From positions 372,001 through 436,000 of the forward strand of contig NZ_JAGGJA010000001.1 of the NCBI RefSeq assembly GCF_026229185.1: a DNA stretch of 64,000 bases, in the 5' to 3' direction. Made by a program: the position numbers and the translations under genes. Positions 35,861 to 44,051 of the stretch are shown one piece after another (position 1 is the first letter of the stretch; every line of letters starts with the position of its first letter). This DNA is from Fodinibius salsisoli. Lineage in GTDB: Bacteria > Bacteroidota > Rhodothermia > Balneolales > Balneolaceae. The notes under the pieces were generated by a model. It had not been told where the DNA came from. It saw only the letters and a list, made by a program, of their open reading frames with translations, and did no database searches.

Positions 35861-36925
35861 TTAAAAAAGTTCAACCCCCAGCGTTCCGCCGATCCACCAG
35901 CGTAACTCGTTGCTGCCCGATGAATGTTTGTAAATAGTGTAGGGCAGGTGTTGAGTAGATAACTCCTCATCGGTGATCAACAGGTTGACACTGGGACCAA
36001 TAAACAGCCGTACATTCCGGGTGTAGGCGTGTACATAGTGCATCCGCCACTGGATGTGGTTGCTGGTTTCGGACGTCCATTTTCCGTCATAATTCAGGTG
36101 ATAATTCATGATATCCGTTTCTAATCCCTTGCCTTTTTGATTAAAGGAATAGTGGTAACCGAGGCCGAGACCTACCTGCCACAGGTCATCGCCATAGAAT
36201 GGATTATAGCCGATGCTGAGCACATTGTAGACTTCTTTGGTGCCGATCCGCATCCCACCGTTGACAAATCCGGTTTCGCTGCCCCATATGTCTACATCAA
36301 ATCGCCCGTTCCTGACAAAGCTGAGAAGTCCGATCGGTGTTCCTCCATCATTTTCTCCCACGATGTTAATAATTCCGATCTGGGTTCCTTCCTGCCGGTT
36401 GGCAGTGTTGATGACACCGAATTGCGTTCCCATCTGGTTGTTTGCCACATTAATAGGGGCGAATGCCACACCTTTTATTTCACCTGCTACATTAAGTCCG
36501 CCGGCCATCAATAAACCGCGGGTATGCTTGCCTACAATATTGGCGGCACCGGCCAGTGATATTCCGCCTGTAAACGTATCCGAAATATTGAGTGCTCCTG
36601 ACAGCAGTAGTCCCCTCGCCTGTTGTCCATTATAGTTAACAGCTCCCGACATCTGCAATCCGCTGATATCGTACCGGTTGCCGTTAAAAACAGATCCCAA
36701 CTCAATGCCGTGGAACGCTCCGTTATAGCCTCCTATGATATTGAAGGAAATCCGGGAGGTAGAATACGAGTCAGAGGTACTTAATCCGGGTACAAAAGAG
36801 ACCTGGAAGGTGCTTTCTTTGTCCGGCTTTTGATCGGTGGATTGAGCTACTGCGGAATAACAAAATCCGAAAATTATAAATAGTAGGGTGATGCTGTGCG
36901 AGATGAAAGTGCGAGCTGATTTCAT
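35861..36925 (-). CDS. Exported protein with Gly/Asn surface repeats (LA_2272-like)
   Basis: A 354-residue exported protein with a signal peptide (residues 1-28, ending SAVAQ). Residues 75-215 are about eight degenerate ~20-residue repeats with the pattern G-x-x-x-[SA]-G-x-x-N, for example ISGLQMSGAVNYNGQQARG, LLLSGALNISDTFTGG, LLMAGGLNVAGEIKG and TQFGVINTANRQEG. This resembles the surface-repeat proteins named after LA_2272. The C-terminal ~110 residues look like outer-membrane beta-strands (WQVGLGLGYHYSF) and end in GVELF. Probably outer-membrane or surface-exposed; function unknown. Confidence 0.7.
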   Translation of the reverse strand: MKSARTFISHSITLLFIIFGFCYSAVAQSTDQKPDKESTFQVSFVPGLSTSDSYSTSRISFNIIGGYNGAFHGIELGSVFNGNRYDISGLQMSGAVNYNGQQARGLLLSGALNISDTFTGGISLAGAANIVGKHTRGLLMAGGLNVAGEIKGVAFAPINVANNQMGTQFGVINTANRQEGTQIGIINIVGENDGGTPIGLLSFVRNGRFDVDIWGSETGFVNGGMRIGTKEVYNVLSIGYNPFYGDDLWQVGLGLGYHYSFNQKGKGLETDIMNYHLNYDGKWTSETSNHIQWRMHYVHAYTRNVRLFIGPSVNLLITDEELSTQHLPYTIYKHSSGSNELRWWIGGTLGVELF

Positions 36926-37209
36926 AGCTTTATTAATTCTTCTCCTGAAAAATTGTTGATTGGAGTTTATGCCTGATGTATGCTGAATTAACAGCTGTAC
37001 ATATTTACAGAAAAATGTTCTGCCAAAACCAGCTGCTTAACAGGTAATACTACACCCGACAACAAGGCAATAACTATCTTCAGCAAGAATAATTTTCATC
37101 TGATTTGAAGATGGAGGGAGGCGACTGCTTTTAACACTACAGGTGGGACTTTTTGCACAACATTAATTGTTCTCCTTCTCTAAAACCATAGTCAAAAGAT
37201 AACGCAGCC

Positions 37210-38565
37210 ATGGATACAGATAATATAGTTGCCGGCATCAAAAAGAGGAATCCTCATCAGCCTACTTTTTACCAAGCTGTAGCCGAGGTTCTTGATTCTA
37301 TAAAACCGGTTCTGGATAAAGATGGGCAATACAAGGAGCATAAAATTATTGAACGTCTTGTCGAACCCGACCGGATCATCAGTTTTAAAGTCACCTGGCA
37401 GGACGATGACGGGGAAATTCACGTCAACCGGGGCTATCGCGTGCAAATGAACAGTGCCCTGGGGCCCTACAAAGGTGGCCTACGGTACGATCCGTCCGTA
37501 AACCAGGATATCCTGAAGTTTCTGGCCTTCGAGCAAACCTTTAAGAATGCGCTGACCGGCATTCCGCTGGGGTCGGGCAAAGGGGGATCTGACTTCAATC
37601 CAAAAGGGAAATCAGATGATGAAATTATGCGATTTTGCCAGAGCTTCATGTCAGAACTGTACCGGTATATTGGTCCGGATGTGGATGTACCCGCCGGCGA
37701 CATAGGGGTCGGCTCTCGCGAAATCGGCTACCTGTTCGGTGCATACAAAAAGTTAAAGAACGAATTCAGCGGGGTATTGACGGGTAAAGGGGTAAACTGG
37801 GGCGGCAGCCTGATCCGTACTGAGGCTACCGGCTATGGACTCATCTTTTTTGCTCTCAACATGTTAGCTGAGCAGAATGAATCCCTAAAAGGAAAGAAAT
37901 GCCTGGTATCGGGGGCAGGGAATGTAGCTCAGTATGCTATTGAAAAGATTATCCAGGAAGGCAGTATGCCGGTTACCGTATCGGACTCTGACGGCTTTAT
38001 TTATGATGATGAAAGCATCAACGAGGAAAAACTGGAATTCATCAAACGACTAAAAAATGAGCAAAGAGGTCGCATTAAAGAGTATGCCGACGAATTTTCG
38101 AGTGGCGAGTATACCGAGGTGGATGGGAACTCCGATTCGAACCCCCTGTGGGATATTGAAGCCGACTGCGCCTTCCCCTGTGCCACCCAGAACGAAGTAC
38201 AGGAAAAGGACGCCCGGCACTTAGTGGATCATGGTATCCAACTCATTGCTGAGGGGGCCAACATGCCGTTAACACCCGAGGCCCTAGAGGTTATTCGGAA
38301 TGCTGATGTGCTATACGCGCCGGGCAAAGCGACCAATGCGGGCGGGGTAGCGATCTCCGGGCTGGAAATGACGCAGAATAAGATGGGCGTGTACTGGTCC
38401 CGCGACCGGGTGAGCTCTGAGCTGCAAGAAATCATGCGCGAGATCCATGAAAAATGTATAGAAGCAGCCAGTGAATATGATTTGGGTACCGATTACCTTG
38501 CCGGGGCTAATATCGCCGGATTTAAAAAAGTAGCTCAATCCATGATTGCCCAAGGCGTGGTATAA
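37210..38565 (+). CDS. gdhA: NADP-specific glutamate dehydrogenase (class I hexameric)
   Basis: A 451-residue enzyme interconverting glutamate and 2-oxoglutarate plus ammonium, normally assimilatory. Family marks are GPYKGGLRYDPSVNQDILKF, the catalytic-lysine region PLGSGKGGSDFNPKGKS, DVDVPAGDIGVGSREIGYLF and the Rossmann motif SGAGNVAQYA. Length and the DIGVGSREIG loop fit the NADP-type S50-I subfamily of E. coli GdhA. It is transcribed alone after a 284-bp promoter region and converges with the VOC gene at 38.6 kb. Confidence 0.96.
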   Translation: MDTDNIVAGIKKRNPHQPTFYQAVAEVLDSIKPVLDKDGQYKEHKIIERLVEPDRIISFKVTWQDDDGEIHVNRGYRVQMNSALGPYKGGLRYDPSVNQDILKFLAFEQTFKNALTGIPLGSGKGGSDFNPKGKSDDEIMRFCQSFMSELYRYIGPDVDVPAGDIGVGSREIGYLFGAYKKLKNEFSGVLTGKGVNWGGSLIRTEATGYGLIFFALNMLAEQNESLKGKKCLVSGAGNVAQYAIEKIIQEGSMPVTVSDSDGFIYDDESINEEKLEFIKRLKNEQRGRIKEYADEFSSGEYTEVDGNSDSNPLWDIEADCAFPCATQNEVQEKDARHLVDHGIQLIAEGANMPLTPEALEVIRNADVLYAPGKATNAGGVAISGLEMTQNKMGVYWSRDRVSSELQEIMREIHEKCIEAASEYDLGTDYLAGANIAGFKKVAQSMIAQGVV

Positions 38566-38586
38566 GCGAAAAGTGGCATCCGACTT

Positions 38587-38976
38587 CTAATCCCACATGC
38601 CTTGGGGTACAATCTCCAGGGCATGCCCGTCGGGATCTCGGAAGTAAAAGGAATAGTAGTCCTCAAACCAGTGCTGTTCATGCTCGATAGTAATTCCCCA
38701 GCATTGAACCTGCTCTTTCATGGCTTTATACTCACTTTGTGGTACCTCAAAGGCAATATGGAGGTTGCCTTCTCCATGATGCGGCGGTAGTTTGTCATCC
38801 TGTTGGGTTGCACCGGACAAAAAGCATAGCAATACCGAGGAGCCCACTTTGAAAAAGACATGGCGCCCTTCTTCTTTGGCTATCATCTTAAAACCAAGCT
38901 TTTCTTTGTAGAAAGTTTCTGTACGTTCTAAATTCTGCACATACAGGCTGGTCTCTTTGATCTGTGTAATATTCAT
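38587..38976 (-). CDS. VOC family protein, last gene of the eight-gene operon
   Basis: A 129-residue VOC-fold protein (MNITQIKETSLYVQNLERTE, then FYKEKLGFKMI). Other marks are LHIAFEVPQSEYKAMKEQV and the C-terminal YYSFYFRDPDGHALEIVPQ with the usual final Glu ligand. It resembles glyoxalase/FosX-like proteins. It lies 27 bp behind the SDR gene and closes a minus-strand run from 43.2 to 38.6 kb. Confidence 0.9.
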   Translation of the reverse strand: MNITQIKETSLYVQNLERTETFYKEKLGFKMIAKEEGRHVFFKVGSSVLLCFLSGATQQDDKLPPHHGEGNLHIAFEVPQSEYKAMKEQVQCWGITIEHEQHWFEDYYSFYFRDPDGHALEIVPQGMWD

Positions 38977-39003
38977 TACGGCCTTTTTGTCTGCTCTTTT
39001 TCG

Positions 39004-39768
39004 TCATTCTGCTTCACTTACCTCTAATGTAATACCTTCTTCGGCCAGTTGTTCGGTTGATTTTAACTGGATGGACCGGCCATGCTTGTCGCTTATATCC
39101 CCGGATGCCAAATGAGAAGCATAGACGCCCGTAGCTTCCCCCGGAATTGCACTACTTGGTTGTGTTTTATGGTTGCGAATATATGCGAAGTTAATCAGTT
39201 CGGTCACCGTTACCGGACTGTCGTCCAGCTCCTGGGCCATAACCTTGAACATCATCTGTTGCCCTGCGGTGGCTGAAGAGACGAGTCCCGCGCCCATACC
39301 TTCAGGAGAACTCAACGCCAACGGACCATTAATAAAGACATACTGACCTTTGCCACGCTCTCTGAACCGTTTCAGAAAAGTTTGGGCCGTTACAAAATGA
39401 GCCATCAAATAATCATTAATAACTTCGCAAAAAGTATCTACAGAGACATCAATCATTGAGGGAGCCCCTTGAAAACGTCCTAATGATGCAATAGCCGCAT
39501 CGGGTTGCCCAACCTGCTTAGCGATTTTATTTAAAAGCGATTTGGAGGTGGATGGATCTCCTATATTACCGACCATGGTATGAAGCTGTTCAACAGATGT
39601 TTTATCCAGATCATGATTTATAATGTCATTCAATTGTTGAAGGCTATCCTTTGAACGAGAGGGTACCACCACAGTAGCCTGCCGCTTTAAAAGCTCTTTA
39701 ACAATAAAAGATCCTACATTTCCAGTTCCTCCTGCTACGACAACAATCTTATCTTTCAGTGATTCCAT
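39004..39768 (-). CDS. SDR family NAD(P)-binding oxidoreductase
   Basis: A 254-residue Rossmann-fold protein. The nucleotide-binding motif is VVAGGTGNVGSFIVKELL (G-x3-G-x-G type, residues 11-28). The core continues with VVVPSRSKDSLQQL and AIASLGRFQGAP. The catalytic Tyr-x3-Lys is not obvious in its usual place (SATAGQQMMFKVMAQEL), so it may be a divergent or non-catalytic SDR. It sits between the NAT and VOC genes in the operon. Confidence 0.85.
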   Translation of the reverse strand: MESLKDKIVVVAGGTGNVGSFIVKELLKRQATVVVPSRSKDSLQQLNDIINHDLDKTSVEQLHTMVGNIGDPSTSKSLLNKIAKQVGQPDAAIASLGRFQGAPSMIDVSVDTFCEVINDYLMAHFVTAQTFLKRFRERGKGQYVFINGPLALSSPEGMGAGLVSSATAGQQMMFKVMAQELDDSPVTVTELINFAYIRNHKTQPSSAIPGEATGVYASHLASGDISDKHGRSIQLKSTEQLAEEGITLEVSEAE

Positions 39769-39828
39769 AATCGTATAAGGTTTTTAGATTATAACTTATT
39801 GATTTATCAGGGGCCTTTGCAAAGCTCC

Positions 39829-40662
39829 CTATAAGACAGTTTCCTGGTGACCCGTTTTTTGCTTCAGGGTCGATCTTAGCTTTTCTACATTCGGTAGAGC
39901 GAGTTTAAATTCATTTTCGAGCACAATCCGTAATTCATTGGCCGTTTCAAGGGTTTGCTCCTCGGTTGGGCCCTCCAAATGGTGGATCTTAAACGTATTG
40001 CCAGATAACACATAACGACGCCCCGGAGCGGTTCGGGCTGCTATCAGATCATTCACGAAATGGGATTCCGGGTGATGAGAGAGGTACCAGCTGGTGAGTT
40101 CGTAGTCCGGCTGATAATGTTCCTGCAGACCAAACTGGTAAAGCGCCTTCCATTCTTCTTTTATCTGTATCTGTAACAGGTATTCTTCCTCTTTTTGAAC
40201 AAGCCGATAGGGCTCATGTGGGGTCTGTTGAACCATATCCGGCTCCAGCAACATTGGGGCTGAAAGCGTCGATCCGCCAAAACCCACATCTGCGATATAG
40301 CTTCTACCTTCCACCTGAACTAACAGGAGCATATGTCCGCGGGGTGTCATCTCCTCTTCCGATTTATTCCACCGAACCCGGGCGGCCAGCCCCTTCACTT
40401 CAAAACCAATCTGTTGCAACACATTGCGGAACAGTAGGTTCTGTTCAAAACAGTAGCCGCCCCGTTGGTTTTGGATCATCTTGTCTTCCAGCGATTGCAA
40501 ATCCAACTTCACCGGCAATGCCAGTAGTGGATTAAGATTCTCGAATGGGATGGCTTCCGTGTGCTTCTCATGGAGAATGCGTAACGTATCCAGGGTGGGC
40601 GTTGGTGTTCCTTCATATCCAATTCGTTCGAAATAGTTGTCCAGATTTATTGCTGACATCAT
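39829..40662 (-). CDS. Arylamine N-acetyltransferase
   Basis: A 277-residue NAT that moves acetyl groups from acetyl-CoA to arylamines or hydrazines. The Cys-His-Asp triad is Cys71 (RGGYCFEQN), His110 (RGHMLLLV) and Asp125 (YIADVGFGG), the standard NAT spacing. The N-terminus (LDNYFERIGYEGTPTPTLDT, then EAIPFENLNPLL) is typical. The start codon overlaps the stop of the FMN reductase gene by 4 bp, indicating translational coupling. With an FMN reductase upstream, a nitro-/amino-aromatic detoxification pair is plausible (inference). Confidence 0.95.
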   Translation of the reverse strand: MMSAINLDNYFERIGYEGTPTPTLDTLRILHEKHTEAIPFENLNPLLALPVKLDLQSLEDKMIQNQRGGYCFEQNLLFRNVLQQIGFEVKGLAARVRWNKSEEEMTPRGHMLLLVQVEGRSYIADVGFGGSTLSAPMLLEPDMVQQTPHEPYRLVQKEEEYLLQIQIKEEWKALYQFGLQEHYQPDYELTSWYLSHHPESHFVNDLIAARTAPGRRYVLSGNTFKIHHLEGPTEEQTLETANELRIVLENEFKLALPNVEKLRSTLKQKTGHQETVL

Positions 40663-41249
40663 GCAGCCTCCTCATTAATATTAAAACGCAAAGCATCATC
40701 AATCTTTTTCTGATATAAGGCATCGGCAAACCACAGGAATTCATCCAGAAATTTTTGTCCCGAACTTTCTATTTTATCACTCTTCGGGCAATAGTTTTCA
40801 TCAAAGGAACGATGAACCCGGGGCACCAGCCATTTTAACGGCATCGGAAAAGCGCCTATACTCAAAATTATTTGCTGAAGGTGTCGTGATGCATTGATAC
40901 CACCCATTTTACCTGACGAAGTAGCCACAGCACCAATAGGTTTCTTCTGCAACTCACTCCAGAAATAGTCTAACGTATTTTTGAGCACACCCGAGATGCT
41001 GCCATGATATTCTGGTGTAATAAAAATGAGAGCATCGGCCTCGTTCATCCGTTGGCTTATCTTGGAAGCCTGCGTGAGACTGTCTGGATGATTTTGGAGC
41101 TTTTCTTCAAATATGGGCAGCGAAGTTTCAGCCAGATCAATCAGATCACTTTTGATATCTCGATCCTGAAGTTCATTATGCAGGTAATAGGCAGCTTTAT
41201 GTGTTTGTCTTCCCTTTCTAGCGCTGCCCAAAATTATAGCAACTTTCAT
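40659..41249 (-). CDS. NADPH-dependent FMN reductase / flavodoxin-fold oxidoreductase
   Basis: A 196-residue flavoprotein. The N-terminal phosphate-binding loop is IILGSARKGRQTHKAAYYL, and the second flavin loop is ITPEYHGSISGVLKNTLDYF (P-E-Y-x-G/H-x2-G/S-x-LKN). It probably reduces FMN, quinones, azo or nitro compounds with NAD(P)H. It is coupled to the NAT gene by a 4-bp overlap and lies 24 bp behind the double DUF6506 gene. Confidence 0.92.
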   Translation of the reverse strand: MKVAIILGSARKGRQTHKAAYYLHNELQDRDIKSDLIDLAETSLPIFEEKLQNHPDSLTQASKISQRMNEADALIFITPEYHGSISGVLKNTLDYFWSELQKKPIGAVATSSGKMGGINASRHLQQIILSIGAFPMPLKWLVPRVHRSFDENYCPKSDKIESSGQKFLDEFLWFADALYQKKIDDALRFNINEEAA

Positions 41250-41273
41250 AATATCAAATGTTTGTGGTTTGTG

Positions 41274-41870
41274 TTATGATTTATCGGGGAACCCGAATCC
41301 AGCATAGAATCCAAAAGTTGCAATGCCTATGGGAACATCCCCATTGGTTACTTCATGGATAGTATCCGCAGTTTCAAAATCGAACCCGCCATATAGTTCA
41401 ATAAGTGTAGCACCATCTTCGGCTACCTTGCTGGCCAGCCTGACGGCCTGCAGGGTATCACTAACAGCTACGTAAGTCACTTGACCACCCTCATACCGTT
41501 CTTCTATGCGGTCGGTTTGTGGATCAGCATGTTCGTCCAGGATAATGAATACTTCCTTTTCTTCTGTCTGGTTAGCTGTGGATTGGTACCGTTCTTTCAG
41601 TTTTGCGATATCGATGAGTACCTCAAAAGGATAAGTCACCAGTCCCACGGGAATATCATCCTCCACGACCGAACGAACAGCGGAAATCCAACCAAGGCCT
41701 GTGCCTCCACAAAGTTCGATGGATGCCACTCCCTTGTCTTTGGTTAACGTACCGGCAAGTTCTGCTGCTGAGGATGGGTTGGGCGCATAGGCAATGTAGT
41801 TATGATTCAGAGCGCGAAGTTCGGAGTATTCTCCAGCAAAAATAAGGGCTCTGCTTCTGTTCTTATCCAT
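41274..41870 (-). CDS. Tandem DUF6506 protein (two fused copies)
   Basis: A 198-residue protein made of two similar halves. Half one (~25-85) reads YIAYAPNPSSAAELAGTL, ASIELCGGTGLG and IPVGLVTYPF. Half two (~125-195) reads VTYVAVSDTLQAVRLASKV, TLIELYGGFDFE and VPIGIATFGF. The shared pattern is [YA]-x-A/V-x-P/S-x-A-A-x-L, then x-I-E-L-x-G-G, then V-P-[VI]-G-[LI]-x-T. DUF6506 proteins I know of are about half this length, so this is an internal duplication. Function is unknown; the operon context suggests a stress or redox role. Confidence 0.75.
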   Translation of the reverse strand: MDKNRSRALIFAGEYSELRALNHNYIAYAPNPSSAAELAGTLTKDKGVASIELCGGTGLGWISAVRSVVEDDIPVGLVTYPFEVLIDIAKLKERYQSTANQTEEKEVFIILDEHADPQTDRIEERYEGGQVTYVAVSDTLQAVRLASKVAEDGATLIELYGGFDFETADTIHEVTNGDVPIGIATFGFYAGFGFPDKS

Positions 41871-41899
41871 AGCTTTTCAAGTATTAATAGTTATTTATT

Positions 41900-42316
41900 T
41901 TAGGATTCCGGACGCGTAGGTTGCACACGCAGCATCGGTTTATATGCAGGCAAGTAGGCTACCAACAGATATAAATTGAGTACAGCTGCTACTACACCGG
42001 GTACAATACTGGCGGGAGCCAGCGACAGATGGAAACCGATGATATTTACGATTACGGGCACCAGCAGAATGAGCGCCAGTGGAACGAACCGGTTAGCAAG
42101 GAGTGAAATGCCGGCGAAAAGCTGTACCGCAAAAACAAGCGGCATCATATACCCGGATTGGACCAGGGCACCCATAAACTGAGCCGCTTGCTCGGGCATG
42201 GCTGGCTGAGGCAAGAAATGGAAAAATCCATTGAGGCCGAAAACGAAGAACATAAATCCTAACAAAAATCGGCTTACTGTTACTACTTTCTTGGGAAATA
42301 ATGAGTGGTTAAGCAT
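41900..42316 (-). CDS. DoxX-like integral membrane protein
   Basis: A 138-residue protein with four hydrophobic segments. The N-terminal half reads SRFLLGFMFFVFGLNGFFHF then MPEQAAQFMGALVQSGYMMP, close to the protein at 60.8 kb (LMFINAGLNKFFNYMPVP, MPEQATTMFNAMMQIGW), so the two are paralogues. DoxX-like proteins are linked to redox and thiol stress in other bacteria; no activity can be read here. It lies between RidA and DUF6506 in the operon. Confidence 0.85.
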   Translation of the reverse strand: MLNHSLFPKKVVTVSRFLLGFMFFVFGLNGFFHFLPQPAMPEQAAQFMGALVQSGYMMPLVFAVQLFAGISLLANRFVPLALILLVPVIVNIIGFHLSLAPASIVPGVVAAVLNLYLLVAYLPAYKPMLRVQPTRPES

Positions 42317-42369
42317 AATAGGTAGATACTATTTGGTAATTAAAATTAATTAAGAGGTTAACTTTAAAA

Positions 42370-42813
42370 TTAGTCTTGGTTCTTATCCTGCTGCTTGGCA
42401 GCGATGGCTTCTACTTCAAACAACATACCTTCTACAGCCAGCCGTGATACAGGAATGAGGCTTTGGGTTGGAAATTTCTTGTCTGACCAATGGTTTAGAG
42501 ACTCTTCAATGAGCACCCGGTGTTTATCCTTATTGTGGTTAACCACCAGCGTAGTAAGCTTCACAACATCCTGCATAGAGCTATTTTGGGAAGCAAGCGC
42601 CAGCCTTAGATTTTCAAAGGCCTGATGCACCTGGCTTCGGAAGTTGGCAATAGTATCTTGCTGGTGCTGCCCGCCGCCTTGTCCGGCTACATAGATCATG
42701 GTACTGTTGGGCGGTACGGTAGCTATATGCGAGTAGCCGAAGTCCGTAGGATCATATAATGTTGTTGGGTTGGATATTTCGTGCTTCTTCTGTTCAGCTT
42801 GATTGGTGTTCAT
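42370..42813 (-). CDS. RidA family protein (YjgF/YER057c/UK114)
   Basis: A 147-residue protein of the RidA family, which deaminates reactive enamines/imines in its archetypes. Family marks are DFGYSHIATVPPNSTMIYVAGQ, the trimer-core NLRLALASQNSSMQDVVKLT and the C-terminal TQSLIPVSRLAVEGMLFEVEAI with the conserved Arg of the active site (SR-L). It starts 22 bp after the monooxygenase gene and precedes the DoxX-like gene. Confidence 0.9.
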   Translation of the reverse strand: MNTNQAEQKKHEISNPTTLYDPTDFGYSHIATVPPNSTMIYVAGQGGGQHQQDTIANFRSQVHQAFENLRLALASQNSSMQDVVKLTTLVVNHNKDKHRVLIEESLNHWSDKKFPTQSLIPVSRLAVEGMLFEVEAIAAKQQDKNQD

Positions 42814-42835
42814 AGTTTCTTGCGTATTCTCAGAG

Positions 42836-43174
42836 TTATATATTTTCTTTCATTATAGAGTAAACTCCACGATCGGCGGTAATACCGAGGCGTTCAAACA
42901 TTTCAGCAGGATCGAAATTCTCTTCCTCATACGCAGCCTTCACGGTCTTCTTAGCATTTTCCAGTGCTTCTGCGCTTTCCCACTCAGCTATCGTCATGCA
43001 AATTAGGTTGCCCGACTCATCCCTCCGCTGATACACCTCGTGCTTAATAAATCCGGGGAGCTTTTTGATGATATTCGGGTTTTTCCGCAGTCGTTTGGTG
43101 AACTCCTCAATTCCTTGCTTTGGAACTGTAAACTTGTCAATGTGGATGCGTTTTTCTGGTTGACCCATGGGCAT
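42836..43174 (-). CDS. Antibiotic biosynthesis monooxygenase (ABM) domain protein, first gene of the operon
   Basis: A 112-residue ferredoxin-like-fold protein: RIHIDKFTVPKQGIEEFTKR, then KLPGFIKHEVYQRRDESG and MTIAEWESAEALENAKKTV. This is the ABM/YgiN layout, a small cofactor-free monooxygenase or heme/quinone-handling fold. It is the first gene after the sodA terminator, so the eight-gene operon (43.2 to 38.6 kb) has its own promoter or is read through from sodA. Confidence 0.87.
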   Translation of the reverse strand: MPMGQPEKRIHIDKFTVPKQGIEEFTKRLRKNPNIIKKLPGFIKHEVYQRRDESGNLICMTIAEWESAEALENAKKTVKAAYEEENFDPAEMFERLGITADRGVYSIMKENI

Positions 43175-43187
43175 AATATCAGAGATT

Positions 43188-43221
43188 AAACCTCCGGGGA
43201 TTTTGAATTCCCCGGAGGTTT
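43188..43221 (-). terminator. Terminator of sodA
   Basis: AAACCTCCGGGGA and TCCCCGGAGGTTT form a perfect 13-bp stem around an 8-nt loop. On the minus strand it follows the sodA stop codon by about 20 bp and ends in TTTAATCT. It separates sodA from the downstream eight-gene operon. Confidence 0.88.
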
Positions 43222-43241
43222 CGGAATTACAGTTTTAGTCG

Positions 43242-43847
43242 TTAAGCTTCTTGGTAGTTTACCTCTACAGCATCCCAGTCTACGACCTTCCAGAACGCCT
43301 CGACATAGCTACCGCGCTTATTTTGATAGTTGAGATAGTAGGCGTGCTCCCAGACATCAAGCCCCAGGATCGGTGTGCCCTGCGTACCTGCGACATCCAT
43401 CAATGGATTGTCCTGATTAGCTGTAGATGTAATCACCAACTCATCATCAGCAGTCACGACCAGCCAGGCCCATCCCGAACCAAATTGACTGCCGGCTGCA
43501 TCCGCAAATTGTTCTTTAAAGGCCTCAAACGAGCCGAACGCCTGATCAATAGCTTCCGCTAACGCTCCTTCAGGTGCCTCTTTTCCTTCAGGAGCCAAAA
43601 TACTCCAGAAAAGACGGTGGTTATAATATCCACCACCGTTGTTACGGACAGCATCCGAATGTTCAGATGCATTGGAGAGGACCTCCTCAATGGAGGCATC
43701 CTCCAACTTAGTACCTGCTATAGCATTATTGAATTTGTTGGTGTATCCCTGATGGTGTTTGGTGTGATGGATCTCCATTGTTTGGGCATCGATAACGGGT
43801 TCCAGGGCGTCGTATTCGAATGAAAGTGTTGGAAGTTGGTAACTCAT
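43242..43847 (-). CDS. sodA: Superoxide dismutase (Mn/Fe type)
   Basis: A 201-residue superoxide dismutase without a signal peptide, so cytoplasmic. Metal ligands are His27 (MEIHHTKHH), His77 (YYNHRLFW), Asp164 and His168 ([12 protein letters not shown]). Gln156 in GTQGTP and the overall pattern point to the manganese or cambialistic type. It faces a SufR-like regulator across a 200-bp region with a duplicated 17-bp motif, which suggests redox or iron control of sodA. A strong terminator follows. Confidence 0.95.
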   Translation of the reverse strand: MSYQLPTLSFEYDALEPVIDAQTMEIHHTKHHQGYTNKFNNAIAGTKLEDASIEEVLSNASEHSDAVRNNGGGYYNHRLFWSILAPEGKEAPEGALAEAIDQAFGSFEAFKEQFADAAGSQFGSGWAWLVVTADDELVITSTANQDNPLMDVAGTQGTPILGLDVWEHAYYLNYQNKRGSYVEAFWKVVDWDAVEVNYQEA

Positions 43848-43917
43848 AATTGATCTTTAGTTTCAAGTATTGTTCCTGTTCACCCGCTAATCTAAAAATT
43901 CTCGCTATTAAACCAAA

Positions 43918-43938
43918 TAAATGCTTTGTTTATTGTGA
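43918..43938. promoter_or_regulatory. Direct repeat motif, copy 1 (sodA-regulator intergenic)
   Basis: TAAATGCTTTGTTTATT followed by GTGA. The same 17 bp recur at 44031-44047, followed by ATGA. The word has AATAAA/TTTATT inverted ends, as a dimeric winged-helix protein might bind. This copy lies 71 bp upstream of the sodA start. Confidence 0.6.
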
Positions 43939-44030
43939 TAATTTCTTTTTATGCGGTCGATAAATAATTGCAAAGGGGCTTTTAATTTCTTTTTGAAGGC
44001 TTATTCAGTACTTTGAAAAAGTTGTCCAAT

Positions 44031-44051
44031 TAAATGCTTTGTTTATTATGA
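44031..44051. promoter_or_regulatory. Direct repeat motif, copy 2 (overlaps the regulator start)
   Basis: TAAATGCTTTGTTTATT followed by ATGA, where ATG is the chosen start codon of the SufR-like gene. A repressor bound here would block its own transcription or translation start. Confidence 0.6.
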
